Assembly: GCA_023525715.1 (NCBI GenBank)
Contig: CM042012.1
Location: 114,931,798-114,995,797, forward strand
Length of the DNA stretch: 64,000 bases
Reading direction: 5' to 3'
Origin: Cichorium intybus
Taxonomy: Eukaryota > Streptophyta > Magnoliopsida > Asterales > Asteraceae
Shown: positions 11,925 to 22,095 of the stretch, piece by piece
How the letters are laid out: each line of letters begins with the position of its first letter
How positions within the stretch are numbered: the stretch's first letter is position 1
Program-made: the position numbers and the translations under genes
The notes under the pieces: generated by a model
Told to the model about the DNA's origin: nothing
Databases searched by the model: none
The model's input: only the letters and a program-made list of their open reading frames with translations

Positions 11925-12811
11925 GTTTCCCACTTGGATAAGTCTATGACTATAATTACCAATTTAGCCTCTAATTAATTAGCAATTGTAGCTTCCTAGA
12001 AACCGCCGCTGAACTCTGACCTAGTCAGTTCTGTCCAAAGATAAGTGATCAGATGATCCTCCATCCAACAAGATATTTTCAGACTCAAGACATGGATTGA
12101 AATCAATCCTGGTCTGATTCTCTGTTTCCCGATTTCTGATTTGCATATGACCTTTAAGACTACAAATTGAACATATCAATTTAGTCCTGGTTGGCCAACC
12201 CTTTCAGTCAACTTCAAAATCATCGAGAGGCCTATAGATATCTGTTTCCCAACACGGTCAATGGACGAATAAGTTTTGACTCATATACTTATGTCATTTA
12301 CCAGTCAAATCATTCACAACAACACGTTTTATAACATCGTGTTACCGATGCGTTTTCGCATTGTCAATGAACAACCGCTTAATAAAACATAACCCATATG
12401 TCTCTACTTAAAGATCAAAAGATATTATCGTCTCAACATTGCTTGTGATGAAATCCATGAAGCAATCCGTTGAGCGTGGGTTTATCCAATACTTAAATCC
12501 CTATTTCTAAGTACTCATGAATATTGTAGCAATCTTATTGCTATGTCTAACTCATTAGACAATCTACAAAACTATTCATGACAGTCTTCATTCATACTTA
12601 CTTCCTAAAAATATGAGTGACTGTGGATATTCGAATAATAATTAAATTACTCAGGAAGTAAACATGCAAAATTGAAACACAATAATAAACAATCGACAAA
12701 AGGCAGTATCAAATACTTATTAACAAAACTATATTATTAAATCACCAAAATCAATTACATTTATATTGTAATAAGTTTCAAATCCTATCTAATTACAAAA
12801 ACTAATATCAT
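11925..12811 (-). other. C1 3' internal untranslated part
   Basis: Matches 40071-40881 of C2 throughout. No ORF on either strand beyond short random ones. Ends at the purine tract beside the LTR. Confidence 0.8.
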
Positions 12812-14432
12812 CTCTTAATCCTATGCGCTGCGCATGCTGATTATGCTTAATCCTACTCAGAGCCTTTGTTAAGGGGTCTGCAGGATTATCTGCTGATGAT
12901 ACCCTCTTCACAAGCAGGTGACCTTCTTCTACCCTATGTCATATGTAGTGGTACTTTCTGTCAATGTGTTTGGACTTTCCATGATCTCTTGGTTCCTTTG
13001 TCAAAGCAACCGCTCCTTGGTTATCGTAGAATAGTTCCATGGGCTCCTGAATACTCAGGACTACTCCAAGGTCACCGATAAAATTCTTCAGCCAAGCCGC
13101 TTCCTTTGCCGCTTCACTCGCTGCTATGTACTCGGATTCACAAGTAGAATCAGCCACCGTCTCTTGCTTGGAACTTTTCCAAGTTACTGCTCCCCCATTC
13201 AATAGGAATACCCAGCCCGACCGAGACCGACCGTTGTCTCTATCTGTCTGAAAACTGGCATCAGTATACCCGTCAACTCTCAAGGTATCACTGCCACCAA
13301 GGACTAAAACAAAGTTCTTCGTCCTTCGTAGATACTTGAGTATGTTTTTGACCGCCGTCCAATGTGTCCTACCAAGGTTTCCCTAGTATCGACTGACCAT
13401 GATCAAAGCAAAAGCCACGTCGGGACGAGTACACGTCATGGCGTACATGATCGACCCTACAGCCGAAGCGTAAGGTACTCGACTCATGTCCGCAATTTCC
13501 TCGTCTGTACTTGGACTCTGAGTCTTACTCAACTTAGCATTACTTTGCATTGGTAGCTCTCCCTTCTTGGAATTTTCCATACTAAATCTTTTCGGTACCT
13601 TTTCCAAGTATGTACTCTGACTAAGTCCAATTAGTATCTTCTTCCTATATCTCAATATTCTTATCCCGATAATATAGGCTGCCTCTCCTAGGTCTTTCAT
13701 GGCGAAACACTTCCCGAGCCAATACTTGACATCTCGTAAAGTCGGAACGTCGTTTCCCATGAGCAGTATGTCATCTACATACAACACTAGGAAAGTGACT
13801 ATACTCCCACTAGCTTTGACATATACGCAAGACTCATCCTCGCTCCTAGAGAAACCAAATTCTTTGACTTACTCATGGAAACAAAGATTCCAGCTGCGAG
13901 AAGCTTGTTTTAATCTATAGATAGATTTCTCAAGCTTACACACTTTGTCAGGATACTTTGCATCAACAAAACCCTCTGGCTGATTCATGTAAACATCCTC
14001 AGTCAACTTTCCATTAAGGAAAGCGGTTTTGACGTCCATCTGCCAAATTTCATAGTCATGAAATGCAGCTATGGCTAGCATAACCCTGATAGACTTTATC
14101 TTAGCCACTGGTGAGAAGGTCTCATCATAGTCAATCCCTGGGGTTTGAGTAAAGCCCTTCGCAACCAGTCTTGCTTTGAAAGTGTGTACCTTTCCATCCA
14201 TGTCGGTCTTCTTCTTGAAGATCCACTTGCACCCGACTGTCTTTCGACCCGGTACATTGTCAACCAAGTTCCAAACATGATTGTCATACATGGACTTGAT
14301 CTCGCTGTCCATTGCCTCTTTCCACTTGGCAGACTCAGGGCCCGCCACCGCTTCCCGGTAGTTAGCAGGTTCATCCAAATTTATCAGTGTCCTATCACTG
14401 ACAAACGTGTCCCCATCCGAAGTTATATGGAA
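12812..14432 (-). pseudogene. Reverse transcriptase and RNase H of C1, interrupted
   Basis: Minus strand, read from 14432 down. RT begins with the AKWKEAMDSE and KWIFKKK motifs, then WQMDVKTAFLNG and the catalytic YVDD (within LYVDDILLMGND, about 13750-13790). RNase H has the YTDASFQTD, YIAASEA and DNQGAVALTK blocks. Breaks visible: a stop before 13866 (AAA-to-TAA type compared with C2), a stop and shift near 13383 between RT and RNase H, and a stop after KYHYI at 12939; homologous codons continue to about 12812. Copies RNA into cDNA in active relatives. Confidence 0.88.
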
Positions 14433-14435
14433 ACC

Positions 14436-15356
14436 TTAAAACTCAGGTGGCATGCTAACCCTACCGGAGCGCCTAAGAGGTAAGGATACATCAGTCGGAC
14501 CAACAGGAACTTCTTCCTCATGTTGGTTGCTAGTTTCTCCTAAGGTTGCATCATCGGGTGACTCTTGAATTTCTTCAAGGTCAATGGTACGCCCACTGTC
14601 CTCTTTGAATATGAGTTCTCTCTCTCGAAAGACTCCCCATCTCGCTACAAAGACCACGTCCTCGCTCGGTCTGTAGAACAGGTATCCAAAAGACTGTTTG
14701 GGATATCCAATGAAGATACATTTCTCGCTTCTCTCTGTGAGTTTATTGTGAGTTTCTCGTCTAATGAATGCCTCACAACCCCAAACTTTGATATGTGCTA
14801 ACGAGGGAACTTTCCCCGTCCACATCTCATGAGGTGTTTTAGCAACCTTCTTAGTAGGGACAAGATTAAGGATGTGGGCGGCAGTCTCTAAGGCATACCC
14901 CCAGAAGTGAATGGGAAGTGAAGCTCGACTCATCATGGAACGAACCATGTCTAACAAGGTTCGGTTACGTCTCTCGGCAACACCGTTCAACTGTGGTGTT
15001 CGAGGAGGCGATAACTGTGAAACTATTCCACATTCCTTCAGATAGTTTAGGAACTCGATACTAAGATACTCTCCGCCTCTATCGGACCTGAGCATCTTTA
15101 TCTTCCTGTCCAATTGATTCTCAACTTCATTTTTGAACTCTTTGAACTTTTCAAAGGTGTCTGACTTGTGTTTCATCAAGTAGATATACCCGTATCTACT
15201 AAAATCGTCAGTGAAGGTCACGTAGAACCGTGTGCCGTCTTTTGTGATAGATCTGAAGGGACCACACACATCTGTGTGTATGATGTCCAAAAGACCTTCG
15301 CCTCTTTCAAAGGAACCCTTGAAAGGTGATTTTGTCATCTTGCCCAAAAGACAAGA
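14436..15356 (-). pseudogene. Integrase of C1
   Basis: Open from 15347 to a TAA at 14436-14438. Contains the Copia integrase core: Asp in IHTDVCGPF, Asp in LRSDRGGEY, Glu in the GVAERRNRTL block, then the KVWGCEAF and GYPKQSFGY C-terminal motifs and the acidic linker before RT. The zinc-binding N-terminus lies in the preceding block, separated by a TAA. The terminal TAA replaces a codon that is open in C2. Confidence 0.88.
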
Positions 15357-15965
15357 TTAGCATACATCATCCGATTTGAGGTCGAATGATTCCAACACTC
15401 CATCCTTTTGGAGTTGGGCGATGCGTTTCTTGTTAATGTGCCCAAGACGACAGTGCCACAAACACGCCTTTTCTACACCACTAGAAGAATCAATAAAGTT
15501 TACACTATGACCTAAATTGTCTATACATTGCACAGTTTCATACACACCATCACAAGGTAAAGTAGTAAATACAGAAATGCCATTTTGAAAAACAGAAATA
15601 GAACCATTACACTTATCAAACGAAAACTGTAAACTTTGTCTAAACAATGCATGAAATGAAATAATATTCCTTGCCATTTCTGGCGAATAGCAACAATTAA
15701 AAAGTTCTAAACAAACACCACTACTGAGCACTAAACTATAAGTCCCGATCTTGGTCACAGGCGATGATCTCCTATTCCCCATGATTAGGTTGAGTCTACC
15801 GTGCTCCACCTCCCTGCTTTCCCTTAGGCCCTGCAAATCAGAACAAATGTGAAAACCACATCCTGTATCAAGGACCCAAGAACTGGAAGATGGTGAGTTT
15901 TTAGAGATAGTGTATATACCTGCTGAAGACGGCTTCACTTTGCCATCTTTCAAATCTTGCAAGTA
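15357..15965 (-). pseudogene. Protease and integrase zinc domain of C1
   Basis: Contains the aspartic protease active site WVLDTGCGFH, the long Copia protease-integrase linker, and the HCRLGH...C-type HHCC zinc motif at its C-terminal end. Bounded upstream by the TGA at 15966-15968 and downstream by a TAA after SDDVC, where C2 has an open codon. Confidence 0.86.
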
Positions 15966-16820
15966 TCACGGGCAGCTTCTCTTCCAATGGCCCCGTTCTT
16001 TGCAATAGAAGCAGTCAGCTTCTTTGGGGTTGGCATTATGAGGAATGCCAGAAGCTTTGGGTTTTGTCCCACTGCTGGATGACCTAACATGGACCTTTTC
16101 CCTCCAATTCTGCTTGGGAGGGCCCTTTCTCTTCTTCCCCTTTCCACCAGTAATGGCCAGGACGACTTCATTAGCTGCGGGTACACTTTTACCCTTCATT
16201 CCGTCCTCGGCGGTGCGAAGCATGCGATGCAGTTCGGCTATAGTGGCCTGAGAGTTATTCAGATGATACGCTAGCATGAACTGGTCATATGAACTAGGCA
16301 GAGAATTTAGCACTATAACTACCGCCAAATCCTCGTGAACTGGCATCTCAAGCTTCTTAAGCCTTTCCACGTATCCTTGCATCCTTTGCACGTGGTTGCA
16401 GATGGACTCTCCATCCCTTGGCTTCCCATTGGTGAAGGCTTTGACTACCTTGCGCCACTCGATGCGCTCCTGCTTGCGGAACTTTTCCGCCAGCTCTTTG
16501 TGCATCTCATAGGGCCAGTAGTCTTCATATATTCTTTGCAATTCTGGGTTCATTGTAGCTATCATGATGCAAGCCACTTTGGTTCCATCATCAGAATGTT
16601 TAGTGTATTGAGCGATTTCTTCGGGAGTAGCAGTATCGGGATCAATTTCAACGAGCTCGGTTTCCAGAACATACTCTTTATGTTTAAACCTTAGAGCCAT
16701 CTTAACGTTACGGATCCAGTCATTGTAGTTGGTACCGTCCAACGTAACTTTTGGAGCACAATGACAAGATAGAGGTAACATTGGAGTTAGAATGGGGGCA
16801 GATTGATCAGCAGAAGACAT
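15966..16820 (-). pseudogene. Gag of C1
   Basis: Starts with ATG at 16820-16818. 284 codons: an N-terminal LDGTNYNDWIRNVKMAL block typical of the Copia gag N-domain, the UBN2-like middle with LPSSYDQF, a basic KGKKRKGP linker, and a CX2CX4HX4C zinc knuckle (CFYCKERGHWKRSC) at the end. A TGA directly after the knuckle ends the frame, whereas C2 continues into protease. Forms the virus-like particle in active relatives. Confidence 0.88.
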
Positions 16821-17034
16821 CTATAAAAGAAGATAGTTTTAATCAGATATTAATAATAATCCTTATAATAACCCAATAATAAATATAAGGCTAGGATCCT
16901 ACAATAACAATTTACAATCTCGAAGAGGGATGCCGTAATCAATATTGTAAATTTAACCAATTCCACCGTGGAAAAATAATCATATTATGATGGAATTCCT
17001 AGATTCATTGAGATTTATTGAACTGTTCAATAGC
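16821..17034 (-). other. C1 leader, part adjoining gag
   Basis: Untranslated leader of C1 upstream of the gag ATG; continues at 23212 beyond element A, as shown by the unbroken equivalent in C2 (44915-46181). Confidence 0.82.
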
Positions 17035-17039
17035 ATGTT

Positions 17040-18138
17040 TGACAACGCCTAGTGATATCAAGTATTTTAGGCGTTGTTGAGCCCTGTTCTTGATAAACTT
17101 ATATCAAATATGTCTGGGTATTCTCACTTTTCGTGCCAGGACTTGTTTGGAGAAAAAGAATAGAAATAGGGATTAAAAGCGTGCAAAAGGAAGAAGTTTG
17201 GAAAGAATGAAAAATCAAGAGAACTCGTACGCGCGTCGCGGGAATTAACCATGCGCGACGCGGGCTTAAGGCGGTGGAACACATTCAAATGCCGAAGAAT
17301 CGGGGAAAGATAAGTACGCGCGCCGCGGATTTCATTTCTGCGCGGCGCGGTTGCGGGAAATTTGTAAGTATAAATATATGCATTTCCAGCCGAAAACCCT
17401 AGCAAAGAACTGGGTGTAAAATCGACCTTGAAGCTCTTGACTCCAGGATTTCATCTCAGCAAGCTCATAATTGGTATTTTATGGTTTTTGATTTAATTTC
17501 CTTTTAGTAGAAAGTAGTTTTTGTAGCTTAAGTCTTTGGGAGTGACAACCACTGACTTTGAGCACTTAGGTTTCTGATTTTAGAAACATTTGGTTACTGT
17601 TTTGTGATTGGAATTCAGTTTTCGTGAATGAAAAGCATTTAGTTACATTTAATCTTAGCTTTTCGGTGTTTTGGATGTTTGTGTTTGGTTTGATTGATTG
17701 ATTGTGTTTTGGATCTTGTTGGGACTGTTTTTCTTAGCTGAAATCAATAACTAATTAGGTTATTTGGTAAGCATTAAACCTTGGCTAGTAACTGTTCAAT
17801 AGGACTTTAACTAGTGGTAGGTTATGCTTTGCTTGGTTTTGTTAGTTTGAATGTCTTTGATTGCTTCTGATTCAGAGATGTACTTCTGATTTCAGAAAGT
17901 GACTAGGTCATTTGGACATAGCTTAGCTTGGCTTGAGTGTTTGATCATTGTCTCATTTGCTAGTGATTAGGAAAATAGAAACCAGATCCTCCGACTATAG
18001 CTGTGACACTATTAGTTGGTAATCTCTCATCTAGTCTAACCACGAAGCTCCTGTGGATCGACCCTGACTACCGCTATACTAGTGTGTGTGTTAGGTTTTC
18101 TCTTATTTTTGACCACACGACGACCTCTGCGCGTGTCA
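17040..18138 (+). repeat. 5' LTR of element A
   Basis: TGACAACG to GTGTCA. Contains the phased palindromes and TATA box of the LTR promoter, then a transcribed-looking region with CCCTAGC just downstream. Confidence 0.94.
17231..17376 (+). promoter_or_regulatory. LTR promoter of element A: four GCGCGNCGCGG palindromes and TATA box
   Basis: GCGCGNCGCGG occurs at 17231 (N=T), 17253 (N=A), 17318 (N=C) and 17340 (N=G): start spacings 22, 65 and 22. The TATA box TATAAATA is at 17369-17376, 18 bp after the last motif. The same arrangement is in the 3' LTR with TATA at 22425-22432. The CpGs are kept intact in otherwise AT-rich DNA. Confidence 0.75.
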
Positions 18139-18143
18139 AATTT

Positions 18144-18161
18144 TGGCACCGTTGCCGGGGA
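18144..18161 (+). other. Primer binding site, tRNA-Asp type (element A)
   Basis: TGGCACCGTTGCCGGGGA, one mismatch to the complement of the plant tRNA-Asp 3' end (TGGCGCC...), five bases after the LTR. tRNA-Asp priming is characteristic of Athila-lineage elements. Confidence 0.85.
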
Positions 18162-18242
18162 GCTGTGCGCTTAGATTAGGTGATTTGTAGGATTTAGTTT
18201 CTGATTTTTGATGGTTGATTTTAGTTTGCTGATTTTTGGTAT

Positions 18243-19448
18243 GTGTACATCCTTATGATGGGTGATTACATGTACCCAGATCAGTATGATTATTATGAAA
18301 ATCCGGCCGACACCTATTACGAGGATGATTGCTACAATGGATCACCCGATGACAATGGATGGCGGACCGAGGAGTCATCTCAACCTGAAAATTTTGCAAC
18401 TTGGGCCCAACTTTGGGTATTCATGTATAACAACTACCACGAGCAGAAGGACCAGGCTGAAGCTCTTGAAAAAGTGCAAGCTTCTTTAGATAGGTTAGAC
18501 GAAAGTTGGAAATGTTCACCACCTTCGCCAGAACCGGAGGTGAGTGATTTTTATACCAATGATAATGTGTGTGAACTTGCATTACCTGAATATGTGATGG
18601 AAGGGCATACACCGTGGGAGAGTCAAGAGACCACTGAGAGGGTCGAAAATGTTGTTAAGGAAGAGGTTGTAGGTGACAATACTACCTCTGACTCAACAGC
18701 TTTTGATGTTTTTGAAAATGATGATAATATCGAGCTGGTGATGAGTGAATCCATACCATCACCAGATAATTTGGTTGATGAGGATGTTGAGGAGGATGCT
18801 GTAAGTGACAGTACAGACCCCAGCCCAACAATTCCTGAAATTTTTGAAAATTTTGAGAAATTTGAAAGTAAGGATCTGATGATGGGTGACTTTGTACCAC
18901 CATCAGATCAAATAAGTCGCTCACTCTTGGTCCCGATCCACCTGTTGGACGATGATCAAGAAGATGATGCTGGCAAGTTGGTTTTTGAAAATAAGAAACA
19001 TGATTTTATCGCCACTCATGATCCATTCATGAATGGAAAATTAGATGTGATCAATACCATCGATGAGGACATATGGAAGCATCCTGATATGTTGCCTTCC
19101 GATCCCATTCGATTGGAAAATTTTTATTGGTACTGCAAACCAAAATTGCAACCTGAAGATAGCATGAGAGACACTAGCAACCGAGGTGTGAAACAACTAC
19201 TGGGAGCGGCATTGGGCACGCTTCATGTCAAGCCGTTGACTTTAAAGAGATGCAGAAGGAAGGACCGAGCTTGGAGGTTCAAAGCTACCTCCAAGCATTC
19301 ACGGGAGTTAACTAGAAAGCAACAACCGGGCAGCAACAGGAGAACCAACAAGCCATTCGACCCAGGAAAGTTTGAGGAGCAGTGGGTCAGCAAAGGGACG
19401 GTGGAAAGGCAAAATCAGCAAAGAAGGAAGGCATACGATCCACCATAG
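18243..19448 (+). CDS. 401-residue acidic ORF of element A, function unknown
   Basis: Intact ATG-to-TAG frame starting about 80 bp after the primer site, where gag stands in element B; a second in-frame ATG follows at 18258. I do not recognise it. Residues about 1-45 are Tyr/Asp-rich; 50-95 hold a WAQLW...YNNYHEQKDQAEALEKVQASLDRL helix likely to form a coiled coil. Residues 95-240 are an acidic region with imperfect internal repeats sharing a DST...FEN block and an (I/D)L(V/M)M(S/G)(E/D) block. The C-terminal third is basic, with KRCRRKDRAWRFK near residues 340-352. No zinc knuckle, protease or membrane segment. It could act as a gag substitute or RNA-binding factor, but this is a guess. Confidence 0.72.
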   Translation: MYILMMGDYMYPDQYDYYENPADTYYEDDCYNGSPDDNGWRTEESSQPENFATWAQLWVFMYNNYHEQKDQAEALEKVQASLDRLDESWKCSPPSPEPEVSDFYTNDNVCELALPEYVMEGHTPWESQETTERVENVVKEEVVGDNTTSDSTAFDVFENDDNIELVMSESIPSPDNLVDEDVEEDAVSDSTDPSPTIPEIFENFEKFESKDLMMGDFVPPSDQISRSLLVPIHLLDDDQEDDAGKLVFENKKHDFIATHDPFMNGKLDVINTIDEDIWKHPDMLPSDPIRLENFYWYCKPKLQPEDSMRDTSNRGVKQLLGAALGTLHVKPLTLKRCRRKDRAWRFKATSKHSRELTRKQQPGSNRRTNKPFDPGKFEEQWVSKGTVERQNQQRRKAYDPP

Positions 19449-19463
19449 CTGTTGAAGGATTCC

Positions 19464-19512
19464 ACGTCTGGCTGAAGACGTTAAACTTAGCGCTTGTTGG
19501 GAGGCAACCCAT
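19464..19512 (+). other. Conserved non-coding block shared by A and B
   Basis: Starts 15 bp after the ORF stop. The core AGCGCTTGTTGGGAGGCAAC and flanks are almost identical to the minus strand of 28363-28412 in B. GTTG-GGAGG-CAAC can form a small hairpin. Confidence 0.7.
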
Positions 19513-19634
19513 CGTGTCATAAGTTAGGATATATTTCTTAAAATAAAATACAAAAATACATCAATCTTTTTGTAGGTACTAGTGGTTTGAAATAAGTGTG
19601 GGGTCATTTGAGAAGTTTTGAAAATTTTTGAAGT

Positions 19635-19776
19635 CCGCGCCGCCGGTATTTGAATTACGCGACGCGGGATCGTAAACCAACCCGATGCGCAGGGGTTGAT
19701 TTGGTGACACGCGCGAAGCGCAACGAGCAAACCCGCGGCGCGGTAAACGATCAGTCGGTTTTTCTCCTTTATAAGG
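19635..19776 (+). promoter_or_regulatory. Candidate internal promoter upstream of the Athila-type ORF (element A)
   Basis: Five CG-rich motifs at 19635, 19657, 19683, 19709 and 19733 (start spacings 22, 26, 26, 24) related to the LTR palindrome, the last being CCGCGGCGCGG. A TATA-like TTTATAAGG follows at 19768-19776, 24 bp downstream, and the ATG of the ORF is at 19872. Element B has the same layout at 28135-28240. Function is inferred from the resemblance to the LTR promoter. Confidence 0.55.
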
Positions 19777-19871
19777 TAAGCCGCGGCTCGCATAACCCAC
19801 ATGCGACTCGGAGCTCTGGTTATCGAAATTTTCTTGCAATTTTTCTTGCTCATTTTGTTCCCACTGCTAAG

Positions 19872-21049
19872 ATGATGTTCAGATTGGAGCATGCTTTCCT
19901 CCAGTTCCCCGCGGAGCTTGCCAGTTCGGCTGAGTACACCTCGCGGAGGGACGCATTGACTGCTCGCCGAGTTCTCGAGGCGACAGTCATCGATAGAGAT
20001 ATTTTGAGAGACGCCGGACTATGGGGTGCGATCGAGCCGTTCTTGCATCGCACATGGACCCATGAGGAGGCATCGTTTACTTGCAGAGGATGGGACCGGA
20101 TCATGGCCACGGACGAGGACGTGGTCTATACGGAGCTTCTCCTGGAGTTCCTGTCTACTATCCACTTCGCTCCCACGGCATCGGATCCACGATCCAGGCT
20201 CGTACGCTTTCGTTTGGGAGGTGAGCACAGGGAGTGCAACCTCCGGGAGTTCGGGAGGCGCACAGGCCTATACACTCCAGCAGACCTCTAGCATCGCTAC
20301 TTCACCCGGTTCTTCGGGTCCTGCATTCAGGGGGAGCCGGACAGGGCTCCCAACATGGAGATTTGGACACCATTGTCCAACGTCAGGTACGAGGCAGGGA
20401 CCTCGAGGGAGAGTCACCTACGCGATCCACTTCACCGTCTCATGCACCAGATCGTCTCCACCTCCATCATGCAGCGGGAGGGAGGCGAGAAGGTGTCAGG
20501 CGATGACATGACATTTTTGTGGACTCTCCTCGACCCGTCCCGATTCCTCCACCTCCCCTTTGCCCTCGCGGTCGCTCTCTCCACCCACTCTACCGGCGCC
20601 TCCTCCAGCAGCCCACTAGCCAGGGGGTATTTCATCATCCGCCTGGCCCGCTCATACGGGATCCTCACTGCTCCCGTGGTTGCCTCTTTGACCGCTCTGC
20701 CTCCATCCTGCACTACAGCGCGTACTTTGGAGAGGATGCGGCTCATTGAGCTGCAGCACCCGGGGCAGTACATCCGGGCACCTATAGAGCCTTTTCAGGC
20801 ACCCAGCCTGTGTATGCTCAGCCTGGCAGGAGACGCAGGAGGCCAGAGCCAGAGCCAGCGCCCGCAGCCCCGACAGAGCCACATCAGGAGGACCTGGCAG
20901 CCAGGGTTGCCAGAATTGAGGATCAGTTGGCATGGATCGGGGAGGTACTTTTGGATTTGGCCACACAGCAGGGCCGACACCCCCGACCATTCCCAGCCAG
21001 GGCCCACGATCATGAGGCCGGACCCTCCAGGCCGCCTGACAGTGATTGA
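19872..21049 (+). pseudogene. Athila-type ORF of element A, with in-frame TAG and a frameshift
   Basis: The most likely start is the ATG pair at 19872/19875 (MMFRLEH...FLQFP), matching the MAFRRDH start in B; the frame is open further upstream but without homology. The protein resembles the plant ATHILA ORF1 family, with the FRLGG...LREFGRRTGLYT block (by recall). A TAG at 20289-20291 interrupts it, yet homology to B continues in the same phase after it. Near 20812 a 2-bp TG duplication shifts the frame; the C-terminus (ARVARIEDQLAWIGE...) continues in the shifted frame to 21047-21049. The protein has no polymerase motif. Role unknown; env-like proteins have been proposed for this position in Athila elements. 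Confidence 0.7.
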
Positions 21050-21410
21050 TGTACCTTTTTCTTCTTTCTTTCTTTCTTTCTTTTTATCTTTTTTGGGATA
21101 TATGTACAAACTTATGACACATCTTTCTGTATATTTTTTGTTTATGTTTTATTTCTGTCATGTGTGTTTTTAATTGTTTGTTAAGTTATGCATGTTATAC
21201 CAATTTGAGAAGGAGTTGTCTCAGACAAGTGTGGGGTCACCGTGCCCCCTCTACTTGTCTCGACCACCGGCGTGTTCACTGTAGCGCTACAACTCCAGAA
21301 TACGAAATCAAGGATCCATTTATACGCAATTATACCTGTGATATTGAGCACCAAGCAGTCTATCGTCCAAAAAGGGGTAACTCTTTCTCCCTTGTTTTGA
21401 AATAAATTTT

Positions 21411-21447
21411 GTACAACGGGGACGTTGTACGGTTTTAAGTGTGGGGT
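21411..21447 (+). other. Hairpin with GGGA tetraloop plus polypurine-like motif (internal, element A)
   Basis: Stem GTACAACG (21411-21418), loop GGGA (21419-21422), stem CGTTGTAC (21423-21430), then AAGTGTGGGGT at 21437-21447. Perfect 8-bp stem; identical in B at 26151-26170. Confidence 0.75.
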
Positions 21448-22057
21448 GTGGACGGTCGAAAGAGAATTTTTTTTTGAAACTTTTGCAGAAATGATCAATT
21501 TTTCAATTTTTAGCAATATTTTTCAAAATTTTTAAATTGTAATTTTGAAATGAATGATTTGTGATTGTGATAGCATTAGTATTTTTCAAGAAATACTGTT
21601 TATTTGTGATCATGCTATTAGTTAGTCAAATAAGTTGAGTTTTTTATGAGTTTAGAAGATTGAGCTGTTTTAGGATTGGAATTTAGGATGGAAATGTCAA
21701 TCTGTGGCCTTTGTTGTTCGAGCCGGTAGGTCTAAAATGGGTGGGACTTATGCACCTTACCACCTAAGATCGTCTGGTCTGGGATGGTATTTCTGAAAGC
21801 TCGCTACACGGACAACATCGAAAGTCATGGACAATTCCTTAATGGCCTTTAGAATCTGAATGAGTAAGTACACTTTATTGTGGACAGAAAGTTTGTAATC
21901 AAGGGTTCTCTAGAAAGCCATGAATTCCAAAGAACAATTCAATTATGTTTTCGCGAACTATTCCATTCTAACTCAAAAGAGCAATAAACTTTGAAACTGA
22001 ACGCAGTCAAAAATTGTTTGATTCTTTATTATAATTTGTTTAAAAAAAAAAAACTCT

Positions 22058-22092
22058 CTTGCTTGGGGACAAGCAAGGCACAAGTGTGGGGT
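22058..22092 (+). other. Hairpin with GGGA tetraloop plus polypurine tract (LTR-proximal, element A)
   Basis: Stem CTTGCTTG (22058-22065), loop GGGA, stem CAAGCAAG (22070-22077), then AAGTGTGGGGT at 22082-22092, which abuts the 3' LTR at 22096 and is therefore the likely polypurine tract. Confidence 0.75.
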
Positions 22093-22095
22093 GTT

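Larger units (their letters stand above)
21050..22095 (+). other. 3' untranslated part of element A
   Basis: About 1 kb without a supported ORF (the open frame to 21173 is past the homologous stop). Strongly conserved with B, including the stretch around 21720-21900. Holds three AAGTGTGGGGT motifs (21227, 21437, 22082) and two hairpins. Confidence 0.78.
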
